Assembly (NCBI RefSeq): GCF_964340395.1 | Contig: NC_135555.1 | Span: forward strand, 14,912,246-14,976,245 | DNA: 64,000 nt | Origin: Glandiceps talaboti | Lineage: Eukaryota; Hemichordata; Enteropneusta; Spengelidae | Direction: 5' to 3' | Part shown: piece by piece, positions 1 through 12,129 of the stretch | Numbering within the stretch: position 1 is the first letter of the stretch | Layout: each line of letters opens with the position of its first letter | Notes under the pieces: generated by a model | The model's database searches: none | Told to the model about the DNA's origin: nothing | What the model saw: only the letters and a program-made list of their open reading frames with translations | Made by a program: the position numbers and the translations under genes

Positions 1-39
1 ACTTCGACAACAAGGGGATATAGATTGAAATGATTTAAA

Positions 40-290
40 GTCTGATCCAGATTGGATATACCAAAATATATTTTCAGTCAACATGTTGTAAACATTTGGA
101 ACAGTTTACCAGAAAGGGTTATTGTTATTACTACACCAATTAAATCATTGTAATTACTTAGTAATTATTTTAATCCAGATTGGATATACGTAAATATTTT
201 TCCAGTCAATATGTCATAGACATTTGGAACAGAAGGGTTATTGTGACTACATCAATTAATCATTTTAAAGTGTGTGTTGATAATGTAGCG
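40..290 (+). mobile_element. Two tandem LINE 3'-end fragments
   Basis: Two similar stretches (about 48-150 and 172-290) each translate to the C-terminal tail typical of jockey/CR1-like LINE reverse transcriptases. The first reads FSQHVVNIWNSLPERV; the second reads VIDIWNRRVIVTT and ends FKVCVDN. The second copy has lost the bases for the central SLP. Such WNSLP tails precede the stop codon in many non-LTR elements. The repeated arrangement suggests a local duplication of a 5'-truncated insertion. The clade cannot be fixed from so short a piece. Confidence 0.55.
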
Positions 291-2110
291 AAACGCTAAA
301 TTCAACAGTTTGTATCTGGATTGGTATGGTAGTAAAGTTGAGGTCATTTACCCCTTTGTATTTGTTCACCTTACACACTTATTACGTAAGAGGAAGTTGA
401 CTTCCATCACTTCCCAAAGTTTGTTTGGTTAGCATGACAAAACTATGTATTTCCCCTTTGTTTTAATTAATTCATACATTCATGCATTCCTAAGAAGTTA
501 ACCCAATTAAAGTTATAATTGTTAGTGGTTATGCATAAATTGTCCAGGGACTGGCCAATAATATCTATATGTCTGTGTACATCAAATTGTATATTCATGG
601 AGAATATAGTATATTAGGAGGGGTAATCCTTTGTTTCGTTGGCTCGCACCTGAACTCATCCTGCTACCTGACACAACGGGACACCTAGATCTACAAGGGA
701 GACTCTGCTACCCTGCGACGCATCCTCTCTCGTCAGCAACCAGTACCGACGTCCGTGTGCATCGCAGACTCCTAGCCGAGATTGTACACTGGCCGACGTA
801 CGAAGCAAGCAGATCTGTTGCTAGTCATGCTGTAGTAAAGTCAGTATACCTTATTTCTTGTATTTGCATCTGTTCGAATGTGTGTGATCGTGTCACGGAC
901 TTTAACACGCTAAATTGGAGACGCTACCCTTTCAGAGATAATTTACCTGTTATGACGGCTTCGGCCCTGTTGTTTGATATGTGCGAGTGACTTTGAACGA
1001 CCAACGAGTGGGAGAGTGATCGAACACAGGGTATTTGAGAGAACTGTTGACAATTCGCCTCGTTAGAACTGAACGGAGCCAGAGGATAAAAGCGAATTGT
1101 TACAATAACACCTCAGAACAGTAAGGGGTCTATAAAAGCCTCAGTGGCTTCCTTGCCCATGTACATTCATGGGTACATGCATCGTAAAAAATTAAAGGCA
1201 TTCATTTATTGCATAGAACGACCCTTGCCAAATTATATGTCCTTTTGACCAATTTCGGCGTATTGGTGTGGCTTGTTATCAAGTGTATATACACACATTA
1301 AATATATTCCTTTTCAGATCTGGCATCTGGTTTTAATACGTATCTACACATGTAGTATTGAATCCTGGACAGGTACATTCTACACATGATATAGAGTCCG
1401 AGTTTAGGTCTACACAAAACTTGAAATTTTACCTCTCAATATTAGCATACAAGTTATGCAAATATTAGATAGAACGTTTTTGTTATTTGTTCTGTATGCA
1501 GTTCTCCCTCTATGTTCTGTGGAAATATCATGTTAAAAAGTAAATGAATAGTTGTTAAAGGCATTTCATGAGTGCTTATTAATTTCCCACTTTGCAATGG
1601 TGTCAAAATGAGATAGACTTAGTCATGAAGTTGGCATGTGACTACTTATTCCCAGCAATGAAGGTTATTTGTGTATGAGAATTACCAAAAGATGTAGAAG
1701 GGTACATTCCATGTTGTTTACGTTGAGGATTTGAATGTCAGATTTTCTTTGAGTACTAAAACACGTGGAATGATAGCTAACAATGCAATAAAATTTGATG
1801 TAAGATACTATTTTCTGGTGGGTTGGGGTTGGATGGTACATTAGAATCTGTCTCTGCTGTTACTTTCAACCTTTATTCATGACTGACCAAGAGGAAGTTC
1901 GTTGCGTAATCGAATGTAAGAGTGCATGCCTTCACGCTGAATAACTAAACTAAATATGCATATATTCATATTGTTCCTTTGAAATATTATAAAAGAAATT
2001 CTTCAGATACTGAATTTATCATCTTTATTTTATACATTGTCTTTGATCTTGTTTTATTTTAGAATTTCGATGAAATAGCGTAATCAAATGTAACAGCGGA
2101 GAACACGTCT
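291..2110. other. Gene-free stretch
   Basis: No convincing gene was found. A relatively GC-rich block at about 630-1060 has a 119-codon open frame without a recognisable domain. It is followed by a TATAAAAG box (1131-1138), a small hairpin of GCCCATGTAC/GTACATG type (about 1155-1177) and an AATTAAA signal. This combination could be an old promoter-bearing repeat, but its ends are not defined. Confidence 0.3.
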
Positions 2111-2763
2111 ATTCATGTTGTTCCTTTGAATTGACATGTAACGCCACCCAAATAGCTATACTAGTAGAAACGTAGACAATGCATACGACATAATGGCGCG
2201 AGTAGTTTTGAATAAAAATAATTGGGTCTATTCACTCGAATACATAACTTTGTATAGTAACAATTCAATTGATGCTATGCTATTGATCAACAATATGTTT
2301 ATATCAGATGTAAACTGAATGCCTTCAATAAAGGCAAAACTTTAGATTGCTGTTCCTTCACGCCTTGTCGAAAGAAAAATTCTGCGGTACCAGACATGAT
2401 ATTGCATATCCATTAGTTACTACATCAATACATAAAACGTAGCTTTGGAACTCATTTTTCATATCCTCTTCTGTAAAAGTTGAGTTTGCTGTATTTTCAA
2501 CCCACTGTAACTTTCACTAGAGTTTAGTTCACTATACGAAATGTCATATTTGACCATGTCTTTCCACCGGGGTAAATCTTTAGCAGAGGATGTGTAAATG
2601 TGGGGAATATGAGACGAAGTGACACTTTTGACTTAATTCACCTCCGGTGACCTCTCCCCTGGGGCTGTGAACAGTCAAAAGTATCACTTTGTCTCGTACT
2701 ACCCCTTGACAGAGATGGTAGTTAGGTGGGTCACAGGTAGGGTAAAGGTGGGTAAATTTGACT
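2111..2763 (+). repeat. Inverted duplication, left arm, outer part
   Basis: This block is the near-identical reverse complement of 7822-8484, with only scattered substitutions. It contains a 236-bp foldback element (2535-2770) whose right tip runs past the edge of the shared block. The block ends with TGACT (2759-2763), which recurs at 5802-5806 where the second part of the left arm begins. In the right arm the two parts are directly joined at a single TGACT. Confidence 0.9.
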
Positions 2764-2770
2764 TTTCGTA
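2535..2770. mobile_element. Foldback MITE with TA target duplication
   Basis: A 236-bp element flanked by TA dinucleotides (2533-2534 and 2771-2772). The tips are inverted: TACGAAATGTCATATTT on the left, and the right tip reads TACGAAAAGTCAAATTT in reverse complement (15 of 17 match). The middle is also self-complementary (GAAGTGACACTTTTGACT against AGTCAAAAGTATCACTT). A TA duplication with short inverted tips is typical of Tc1/mariner-derived MITEs. A copy truncated at one tip lies at 7822-8060 in the right arm. Confidence 0.7.
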
Positions 2771-5700
2771 TAGTTAACCTCAACTGAATCTCTTCTTTCG
2801 TGCCAGTAAAATCAGGCAATAATTTTGAAAAAAAAATATTAATCAGGTCTACCACTCAATTAGTTGTTTTGTCAACTATTTTTGTCCTTGTTACGACGTC
2901 TACTCAAATAAAACCTACCTAAGAGTACCCATTCATTCTCATTCAGGCTACCAGCCTACCATTCACAGACACCACCACGATCTAGGTTAGTGTAATCTGT
3001 TCACCTTATGAGATTCGCCAAGTTTTATTACAAAAGGGCGATGGATATATTCACTTGTTTCAAAGATGGTAAATGTAATTTGCTAGTTAAACTTCAGTAA
3101 TTGTACGTGTATTAATGTCGTACAGCTCGGTGTAGTTTTAGTGGAGATTCGACTAACCCTGGGCTTCGCATCACCGTTTCATAGCTGACCCCCACAGGCT
3201 ACCTGTTCCAAATATATGCATGAACCGTTTATTGTTTCGATACTGAGAGGTATGACATGCAAAAATATACATGTACTAGTATACAATGATATTTTCTCTA
3301 TTTTATCGATTAAGTAATATATCTATTGCGATCAGAAGTGCTTATTTTTAATCAGCTCACACATCCATATAACACCAGAGGATTAGTGCATTCTTAAGTG
3401 TACATTCTTAAGATCTAGCCTAAGTACTGACAATCATTAATTATCACTAATAACTCATTACAATTACAAGCTATACGGTATTATCAAACTTGATGACACA
3501 TGCACCTTGTTATCATTAATGTATGTACTAAATTACATTTTATTTAAAGTTTGCATTCTTAAGATATAGCCTAATTACTGCAAAACCATTAATTATGTAA
3601 ATAACTCATTAATATTGCAAAGGATAACAATAGGGTTGGATAGGTAACTGGATAAACATTCTGCTAATGAACACCTATACATAGTTTATCCACTTGCCTA
3701 ACCATCTTTGCAATATATATCCTCATTTGGAAGTTGCTATGGGTGTGGCCTTGTTGCTAGGGCCAGGCATATGTAACACTGTCCAATTTTTGTATGTTTA
3801 TCCACATATGGCCCTTAATTCTATGTTTGCCATTGTAAAATCTTTAAAATGATTGGTCTGCAAGTCTGTTAAAAATTAAAAATATTTTTTTTTAAAAGAT
3901 AGTAAGTTTATGAGTACCTGTTGGTGATACTTTCAATTCATAATCATATTTTAATATTCTGCATGACGTAGAAATGGCAAGTAAAGTCAGAAGGAACATT
4001 TGAATTGTTTGTTTTATTGAATTTGCCCAAATTTCAGCGATAAACAAATAATTTTCATTCAGATATGCACTCATGGGTTTCCTAACCCTGCCATAGAGGG
4101 CGTCAATTTAATTTTTTTCATCTAATTGAAGACATTTAGGGTCGTTTGGGTCATGAGAAACAGAATTAAGGCTGCCCTTATATATACCTACCAATTACTG
4201 TTATCTTTACAATATACATAATGTCAGATCTTGTGTTGCAGTAGATGGTTTTATATCAGATCATTTTATAAGTAAAGTATGTTTAATGCAAGGGGAAGTT
4301 TTATCTCCTATATTATTTTCTATGTATATTAACGACTTAGAAGTGGTTTTCTAAACAATGATTGTATACCTCTAGAGTGTAAATCTCTAAGTTTATTCTT
4401 GTTGATGTATGCTGACGATTTAGTTTTATTTTCGGAAAGTGTACAAGGATTGCAACAACAGTTAAATTACCTTTTGGATTACTCGAGAAACTGGAATTTA
4501 GATGTCAATATTGAAAAGACAAAGATTATGGTTTTCAGGAATGGTGGTAGACTGAGAATTAATGAGCAATGGGTTTACGATGGACAATTTGTTGAAGTTG
4601 TTGATAAGTTTACTTATTTAGGAATGTTGCTGAGTTATAATAACAAGTTTTCTTGCACGGAAAAACAATTTGCGGACCAGGGTAGGAAGGTACTTTTTGC
4701 ATTACACCGTAACACCTCTTCACTATCCCTGAACCATGAAACTTTGTTATTTTTGTTTGACTGTTACGTTGGTAGTATTCTCTCATATGCGTCAGAAGTT
4801 TGGGGATTACACAAGGGTCAAAATATTGAAAGAGTTCACCTTGATTTCTGTAAACACATTCTTGGAGTAAAAAAGTCGACATGTAATGTTATGGTATACA
4901 GTGAGCTTGGTAGATACCCTCTTAAATATACCAGAATTTACAATATGATAAAATATTGGAGTAAATTGTTAGTTTCCAGTAACTGTATTTTGAAATCTTG
5001 TTATGAATACATGTACGACAGAGTTGAAAACTACAGAGAAGTTAACTGGGTTTCGTTCATAAAGCAGGAACTGCTATCTCTAGGTTTTGGTGAAGTTTGG
5101 ATAAATCAGTGTACAAATGAAAGTCATCTTGAAATTATAAAGCAACGCATTTTTGACCAGGCACAACAAAATATCAGAGCTCAAATTGAAGCTTCACCAA
5201 AGTGTATATTATATAAGCATTTAAATGATTTGTTTTGTATTCAATATTATTTATGCAAATCCCTACCACTGCATTTAAAGAAGTTAATCGCTAAATATAG
5301 ATTGTCGTCACATAGTTTAGCCATAGAAACCGGACGCTATCAAGCTACAGCCAGGAATTTGAGAAATTGCCCAAAGTGTAACAATGACATTGAGGATGAG
5401 TACCATTTTGTTCTTAAATGTCCTTTCTACACCGACCTTTGCTCCAAATACATTAAACCATATTATTGGAAGAAACCATCTATGTTCAAACTTGTACAGT
5501 TATTCTCTGTCCGTAATGTAAAGCAAACGTATAACTTAGGACAATTCTTGAGACATGCAGGAAATTTAAGAATACTGTAAGGTATTATTTGCAATATATA
5601 TACTTCTGGGGTTTTTGTTTTTGTTTTTTCATTCTCCATATGTTTTCCTGTGTACAGTCATGTATATTTTTCTTGTTTTTTTTTGTACGTTACTGATGAG

Positions 5701-5801
5701 CGGTAATGCTCAAGGTGAATAAATAATGTTCTGACTGTTGCTGTGGACATGGTCTTGTTGGTAGGCATATTTGCATACATGTTTTGATATTTTTTTTTGC
5801 C
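2764..5801. other. 3.04-kb segment present only in the left arm
   Basis: The two flanks of this segment are contiguous in the right arm. It starts inside the foldback MITE (its last seven bases, TTTCGTA, are at 2764-2770) and ends just before TGACT at 5802. It contains a LINE relic (4236-5580), a local direct duplication (3399-3475 and 3552-3620, both around AGCCTAA-TACTG and TTAATTAT) and copies of a dispersed repeat with GTTGCTATGGGTGTGG at 3734 and a related piece near 5740-5785. Because it splits an intact MITE, it is best read as ancestral sequence deleted from the right arm. Confidence 0.75.
4236..5580 (+). mobile_element. 5'-truncated LINE reverse transcriptase relic
   Basis: The stretch encodes the middle and C-terminal parts of a non-LTR retrotransposon polymerase. 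The first part (about 4236-4350) reads VCLMQGEVLSPILFSMYIND, the usual segment before the catalytic motif. After a one-base frame change near 4350 a 393-codon frame (4399-5580) continues with the catalytic LLMYADDLVLFSES motif, then FTYLGMLL, and ends with a Cys/His knuckle CPKCNNDIEDEYHFVLKCPF. The endonuclease and 5' half are missing, so this is a dead insertion. A following GTGAATAAATAATG (about 5717-5730) may be the 3' tail. The clade is not decided (CR1/L2/jockey-like). Confidence 0.85.
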
Positions 5802-6096
5802 TGACTAACCAAAAATGTTGTTATCTTTACAAAATATACTGGCATTGTTGGCTGTTGCTAAGGCCATATCAATGGAGGTTGACTATAATCACGGATTTAT
5901 GGGTTTTCAATGCCTAACCAATGGTTAAGAAGAGGGTCTTGGGGCCAAATTTTATTTTAGCTCCCTCAGACTAATTTTGAAGTTAAAAATTGCCAACATG
6001 TATTTTTTAATATGTGGTCCTATTATGAACGTAACCATATATGTTTCATAAAATTAACATGCATTTCACACAAAAACCCATATGCCCCTGCACTAT
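5802..6096 (+). repeat. Inverted duplication, left arm, inner part
   Basis: These 295 bp are the near-identical reverse complement of 7532-7826. The similarity stops at CACTAT (6091-6096). A diverged relative of the last 130 bp, with the same CATATGCCCC-GCACTATT end, occurs at about 15,655-15,785, so the block includes a dispersed repeat. Confidence 0.88.
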
Positions 6097-6205
6097 TCTG
6101 AATACATGTACGCTCAGGACCTAGAATGGACTTCAGAATCGTGATCAGAATGTGTTGATGATTCATTCATTGACAAAATTTGTATATAAAATCATCATTG
6201 TTATG

Positions 6206-6211
6206 ATCATG

Positions 6212-6250
<39 letters not shown>

Positions 6251-6252
6251 GA
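6206..6252 (+). repeat. (ATC)n microsatellite
   Basis: About 15 uninterrupted ATC triplets. Open frames across it (poly-Ile or poly-Met) are products of the repeat. Confidence 0.95.
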
Positions 6253-7137
6253 CCCTCTTCTGGCAAGATGGATCGATAAATTTGTAGCTGATGTGATGTG
6301 GACGAACAGAAGGATGGCCTTTTTGATGATGATATCACCATCTGCAGCAGTACATAAGTTCACAAATTACTACATACTTCTGGAGTGATTAGACTTTCAT
6401 TATGTAGGCATCTGGTAACCATTCATAACAAAACAGTCTGTAGAGAGAGTATATACTTCATATCAAATTCATATTCATTGTAGATGAAAAATAAACCACA
6501 TAGCCTGTATAAAGCACATATTGAATGTATGAATATATCAGTGCAATAGATCTCTTTGTTGAAGCATAGACAGTGGAGTCTCCCCTCCACTGTCTATGGT
6601 TGAAGCACTAAGTATATAGTGCATAGACCCAGGAGATAACAGGTGTAAAACAACCAAGTTCAATATTCTTGAAGACCTGTTGCTTTCTGAAAGTTATTTT
6701 GCTTGCAGATTGAGGGAGTTGGGACTCAATTCAGACGATTTTGATCCTAATCTCCTTTTTTTATGGTTTAATGGACAATTGTTTATCGATGTTATTAGAA
6801 CTGTCATGAGTCCAAGGGACAAACTTACCTTACTCTGCAAACAGGACTATTAGTGTATCTCCTAGTATCTGCAACAGGGCTTGATATTATAATTTTTTTC
6901 TGTGGTAGTCTCGGCTACCAATTTCAGAAATTGGTAGCCCAATTAAGATGGTGACCTGTAGTCCCATATTCCTGAACTTAAAACAGAATTCCTTCTATTG
7001 TAAATATGTGTGTTATTAAAATACTTTCATGTTCGTAAATCTTCCATCCTTTAAATCGTTGCATAATCAGTGGTACATCGCAGCCTGTATGGGCTACCAG
7101 CTGCAAATTATGGTAGCCCCATGATAAGAATTGATAG

Positions 7138-7197
7138 TGGTGGTGGTGGGTGGGTTGGTGGGTGGGTGTTTGGGTGGGGCGGTGGGGGTGGGCGAGT
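7138..7197 (+). repeat. G-rich (TGGG)n tract
   Basis: A 60-base run of GGTGG and GGGTGGG units with more than four runs of three or more G. It has G-quadruplex potential on the + strand and lies in the 1.4-kb spacer between the inverted-duplication arms. Confidence 0.8.
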
Positions 7198-7531
7198 GAG
7201 AGGAAACAATATTTAAAACTTTATTTGAAATGTAGAGAAAATAATATTAGAAATCCGAAAAATCACGATTATTTGTCCTTTTCCCTGTGGTGGGAGGGTA
7301 CTCTATGCTGAAAGTTAGTCAACATGTAGAAAGACAAAATAATAATGTACTGTGGTTGACATTTGATACCTACACTAATTTGTCTAATCCCTAATAATAA
7401 ACAACATACACATCACTTCTAGATTGATAACAGCTGGGAGAGATTATTCTGAAGTTGACCTCAGAGAAAATAATCTCATCCAAAAATGTTACTGTAAAAT
7501 TAAATGTTACATGGAACACTAACATGACAAT

Positions 7532-8484
7532 ATAGTGCAGGGGCATATGGGTTTTCGTGTGAAATGCATGTTAATTTTATGAAACATATATGGTTACGTT
7601 CATTATAGGACCACATATAAAAAAATACATGTTGGCAATTTTTATCTTCAAAATTAGTCTGAGGGGGCTAAAATAAAATTTGGCCCCAAGACCCTATTCT
7701 TAACCATTGGTTAGGCATTGAAAACCCATGAATCCGTGATTATAGTCAACTTCCATTGATATGGCCTTAGCAACAGCCGACAATGCCTGTATATTTTGTA
7801 AAGATAACAACATTTTTGGTTAGTCAAATTTACCCACCTTTACCCAACCTTTACCCTACCTGTGACCCACCTAACTACCATCTCTGTCAAGGGGTAGTAC
7901 GAGACAAAGTGATACTTTTGACTGTTCACAGCCCCAGGGGAGAGGTCACCGGAGGTGAATTAAGTCAAAAGTGTCAATTCGTCTCATATTCACCACATTT
8001 ACACATCCTCTGCTAAAGATTTACCCGGTGGAAAGACATGGTCAAATTTGACATTTCGTATAGTGAACTAAACTCTAGTGAAAGTTACAGTGGGTTGAAA
8101 ATACAGCAAACTCAACTTTTACAGAAGAGGATATGAAAAATGAGTTCCAAAGCTACGTTTTATTTATTGATGTAGTAACTAATGGATATGCAATATCATG
8201 TCTGGTAGCGCAGAATTTTTCTTTCGACAAGGCGTGAAGGAACACCAATCTAAAGTTTTGCCTTTATTGAAGGCATTCAGTTTACATCTGATATAAACAT
8301 ATTGCTGATCAATAGCATAGCATCAATTGAATGGTTACTATACAAAGTTATGTATTCAAGTGAATAGACCAAATTATTTTTATTCAAAACTACTCGCGCC
8401 ATTATGTCGTATGCATTGTCTACGTTTCTACTAGTATAGCTATTTGGGTGGCGTTACATGTCAATTCAAAGGAACAACATGAAT
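7532..8484 (-). repeat. Inverted duplication, right arm
   Basis: This 953-bp arm is the reverse complement of two separated left-side blocks (5802-6096 and 2111-2763). They are joined here at a single TGACT (AGTCA at 7822-7826 on the + strand). The MITE inside it lacks its terminal TACGAAA at the joint. The outer end (8484) lies 6 bp from the tip of the foldback-like element starting at 8491. Confidence 0.9.
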
Positions 8485-8842
8485 GATACCCGGCCCAAAA
8501 TGAACCACTGTTTTCAATGCCTATACCACACGACCGGTCGTACGACCAAATTTTGGTCGTGGATAATAGTAGCATATACTAATACGAGTAATAGGGGCTA
8601 CAGTAAGAAATACCCGGATGTTCGAATGATCTTGGACATAGGTCGTCTTCTTTACTCATGTTACTTATCAGGAGTTACCATGAGTATGAATCTAAGACCA
8701 GACTAAAAATCAGATTCACATTGGAAGAACATATGATTATGAATCAAATCTCCTAATTATGAGGCTGGAACTGGGGCTCAATATATTAGAAGAGTCTGTC
8801 TCATAAGTATCTTCAATAACATGAATCTGAATCCAATGACTT

Positions 8843-9470
8843 TTCTCCACGACCGGTCGTATGGTCGTGGCAAGTATTTATTTTCCCTGTGTTTTCTCCA
8901 CGACCGGTCCTATGGTCGTGGCAAGTATTTATTTTCCCTTTGGTTTCCCCACGACCGGTCGTATGGTCGTGGCAAGTATTTTTTTCCAATAACTTTTCTC
9001 CCCGGTCGTATGGTCGTGAGAAATATTTTTTTTTTCACCATCTTTTCTCCACGACCGGTCGTATGGTCGTGGCATGTATTTTTTCCAATGAATTTTCTCC
9101 ACGACCGGTCGTATGGTCGTGGCATGTATTTTTTCACCATCTTTTCTCCACGACCGGTCGTATGGTCGTGGCAAGTATTTTTTTCCAATAACTTTTCTCC
9201 CCGGTCGTATGGTCGTGAGAAATATTTTTCTTTTCACCATCTTTTCTCCACGACCGGTCGTATGGTCGTGGCATGTATTTTTTCCAATGACTATTCTCCA
9301 CGACCGGTCGTATGGTCGTGGCATGTGTTTTTTCACCATCTTTTCTCCACGACCGGTCGTATGGTCGTGGCATGTATTATTTCACCGTCTTTTCTCCACG
9401 ACCGGTCGTATGGTCGTGGCATGTATTTTTTCCAATGACTTTTCTCCACGACCGGTCGTATGGTCGTGGC
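8843..9470 (+). repeat. Left palindrome array of the foldback element
   Basis: About 13 units of 48-54 bp, each with ACGACCGGTCGT followed by ATGGTCGTGG. Two units (near 9001 and 9202) are shortened to CCCCGGTCGT. Spacers alternate mainly between two kinds, one with TTCCAATGACTTTTCTC and one with TTCACCATCTTTTCTC, giving a dimer period near 98 bp. All three frames stay open because the unit lacks stops. The predicted HDRSYGRGMYFF-type peptides are not taken as protein. Confidence 0.92.
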
Positions 9471-9484
9471 ATCCATTTTGGGCC

Positions 9485-12129
9485 AAGCGACGTAATATTG
9501 GCCCTAATTTTACATAAGTCATAAGTATGATTGAAGTTTAGGATGATCGAGAATAGCTGAAAAGTGTATACGGACTTTGATCGATACTTGTACACCTTTG
9601 CAAACACCTTCGCCACCTCTTACTATAAGAAACGTAATTCATTTGTTTTAGTTCGCAAGAGGAAATGGGAACATGAACGATTTGTCCTATTGCAACGCTT
9701 ACTATTTCATGCACCATTTACATCGTCATTGGTATGCAAACTAAACTAGCAAAATTCATTCAAAGTTTAAAGCGTTTTATTAACTCTGCAAAACATTCTT
9801 TCAACGGGAAATTGTATATTTACCAGTCTTCGTGCTTTCTATAGAGTCTTCACGCTGTTTCTGTGGTTTCATTTGCCCGTTTCCGCATATCGACACTCAG
9901 TTACTTAAAACAGGCACTGCACAATGACCTTGACTGCTTTCACGTGTTTCAAATATCACGTGAAAAAATGTACAAATCTCTCCAAAAAAACTAAAACCAT
10001 TGCTGAATAATTAATTTTGACGATCGGTCTTTTCGTTTTCACCTCAATAAATGGACACAGGCTGTCGTCGAGACCTGAGTTGACCTCAAATGCGTGACAT
10101 CGCACCGGTAATTTCCGGATTGTCGTTCGTGTAAGTTTCACGATATGTCGGGCCCACCCCCAACATGACATGCAGCACGGCCTAGCTTTGAACCTTTTTG
10201 ACAACTCCTTTTCCACATAAATTCTGTTAAAATCAATTAGGGTGACGACCATACAAGAGTCACATGACATGTCGTACACACAGTGTTGTTTATCTCTCTG
10301 CTGTTCGATGTGTCCCAAGAGCGAACCCGTGTCGACTTTGGATTCAAAAAAATGTTACGTATAAATCCGAGAAATTTTAGGTACATGTTCATGTAAGTAA
10401 TTTTAGTAATGTAACAAGTAGAAAGTCCGAGCCCGGGCCGATTCCAGTTCGTCGAATACTACACGATCATTTCTGGTCGTGACAACTACCGCCAAGGGAA
10501 GTCTCTATCAATTTGAGAAATTCGGCAAAAAGACTTCTTTTTAGGTGTTGATGAATCCATAATAAAATAAGGTTTTTATAGCAATCACATGGTTGTTTTT
10601 GTCACTAATTTATTGCTGAACATTCCATTCAGGCGATGCCATCTTGTGCTGGATAATACTTCACGTACTCCAGTTGTGTTCCAAACCGAAGGTGTCGGCC
10701 TACAAAGCATGTAACTTGCAAAATTTAACCTGGAGGTCAAGATTCAAGTTCGCAGCTGTGGGTAATGGACATTGAACCGATTCAAGTTCAAGTTCGATTC
10801 GGTTTTAAGTCGGTTTTTCCTGTCCTAACTACGACAAGTTAAACCTGTTCCGAACCGATTTACTTTGAACCGAATCGACCCCCCCCCCCCCCAGGTAGTT
10901 TCGAACCGATTTAAGGGATTCGATTCGAATCGAAACAGGTTCAGAATTTAGGTCGGGACACAGGGTTACTATCTTGATGCCGAAAGGGGTGTTCTCAATA
11001 GGGGGGTTACATGTATTCTGATTAAATCTCATATCAACGAGTTCTGTGTTAAACGTGATGTCGAAAGTTTTTTCCGTCGTTTATGTCTTATCAGGAACAC
11101 CTTATTTTTAGTTCGTATAAAGGGATCTTACCTGATTTATATATAAACACTTTATTGATGATAATGTTGGTGCAGCTTCACTCAAACTTGCGGAATATGT
11201 AACTTCAATCCTGCTATTCAGTATACTTACATGTATGATATTCTGAACTATCAATTTCCTTGTCATCTTTCTTAGGATTGATGGTCATGATATAGCTACA
11301 TCTGTTAATACTAAACCTACAGATTCACATTTATATTTGCAGTATGGTTCATCACATCCTAATAAATGTAAAGATTTCATTCTCTTTGTCTACGTCGTAT
11401 AATATTTGTAGTAGTGATTTGGATTTCAGGGATAGCCCTGCTAAATTTTTTAACCAACGTGTATCCAGTGTCGGTTACCAATGCGGCTTTAAAGGTGTCT
11501 TCTTTGTCTAGGAAGCTTGTATCAAATCACATGATCAGAAGATCAGAAGAGTATTAGGAACATAATAAGGACTTACGTTCTAATAGGATAATTTCCTGAC
11601 GCACCTTTAACAGCTTGGCGTGGTGATACCAATCTTAGAAATACGGTGGTCCGACACATAACAACATGGATTGGAAGTTAATGCTGGTTCATTTCCATGA
11701 CATAGTACTCGATGTGGTATATGTCGTTTCATTATTAATACTATAATCGTGCATTTGGCCCTAAGAACAGCGTGGCTGTTACGACAGTAGCTTTACTTGT
11801 ATTAGTACTACAGACCCTTTTCATCAAATTTCCATCCTATGAATTCATAATTTTAAAAAAAACCATCCTGATAACATATTTCATTCCATATTTCATATCT
11901 AAACTATTTATTCAAGTGCAATGTATGTATGTACTACAAATTTGGGCAAGCGCTGGTATATTTTGTTTGACGATTTAAACCCCCCCCCCCATTCCACATA
12001 CACGCACATAAAAAGTAAAATAATATGAAATAAAATAAAACGTGAGTTTTCACATAGATTTAATGTATCCAGGTACAACCCTAACAGTTACACGTTCTCT
12101 AAGCCATCCTGTAGATCTGTCAATGTGTA
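9485..12129. other. Core of the foldback element, left part
   Basis: No intact gene was found. A 120-codon open frame on the minus strand (9956-10,318) has no recognisable domain. At 10,770-10,940 the motif GAACCGATT and its complement AATCGGTTC recur several times around a C14 run (10,880-10,893). A Penelope-like relic occupies about 11,260-11,750. A C10 run lies at 11,981-11,990. Confidence 0.5.
11260..11750 (+). mobile_element. Penelope-like element relic (RT 3' part)
   Basis: Short stretches translate to segments typical of Penelope-like reverse transcriptases downstream of the catalytic site. These are NTKPTDSHLYLQYGSSHPNK near 11,310-11,370, then DLDFRDSPAKFFNQR near 11,420-11,460, then LTAWRGDTNLRNTVVRH near 11,605-11,660, and a Cys-containing STRCGICRFI segment near 11,708-11,737. 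They lie in family order but the copy is broken and lacks its catalytic core and endonuclease. It sits inside the foldback-like element, so it either inserted there or was captured. Confidence 0.65.

Noticed and set aside
631-990. 119-codon open frame starting MFRWLAPELILL
   Set aside because: No domain recognised, no splice partners, and it could be chance in a GC-rich block.
600-1230. Possible solo LTR-like block with TATAAAAG and AATTAAA
   Set aside because: No matching termini, target duplication or second copy could be seen, so it is left as an undefined block.
2764-5801. Insertion of a 3.04-kb transposon with a TGACT target duplication
   Set aside because: The segment begins with the tip of an intact MITE and has no matching termini of its own, so a deletion in the other arm explains it better.
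8821-9517. Open frames of 70-205 codons encoding repeated HDRSYGRGMYFF-type or CHDHTTGRGEKM-type peptides, also at 14,181-14,873
   Set aside because: They are open in several frames on both strands because the 49-bp unit has no stop codons. They have no start context or splice logic and simply mirror the repeat.
9956-10318. 120-codon minus-strand frame inside the foldback element as a transposase
   Set aside because: It shows no DDE, RNase H-like or zinc-finger pattern expected of a transposase.
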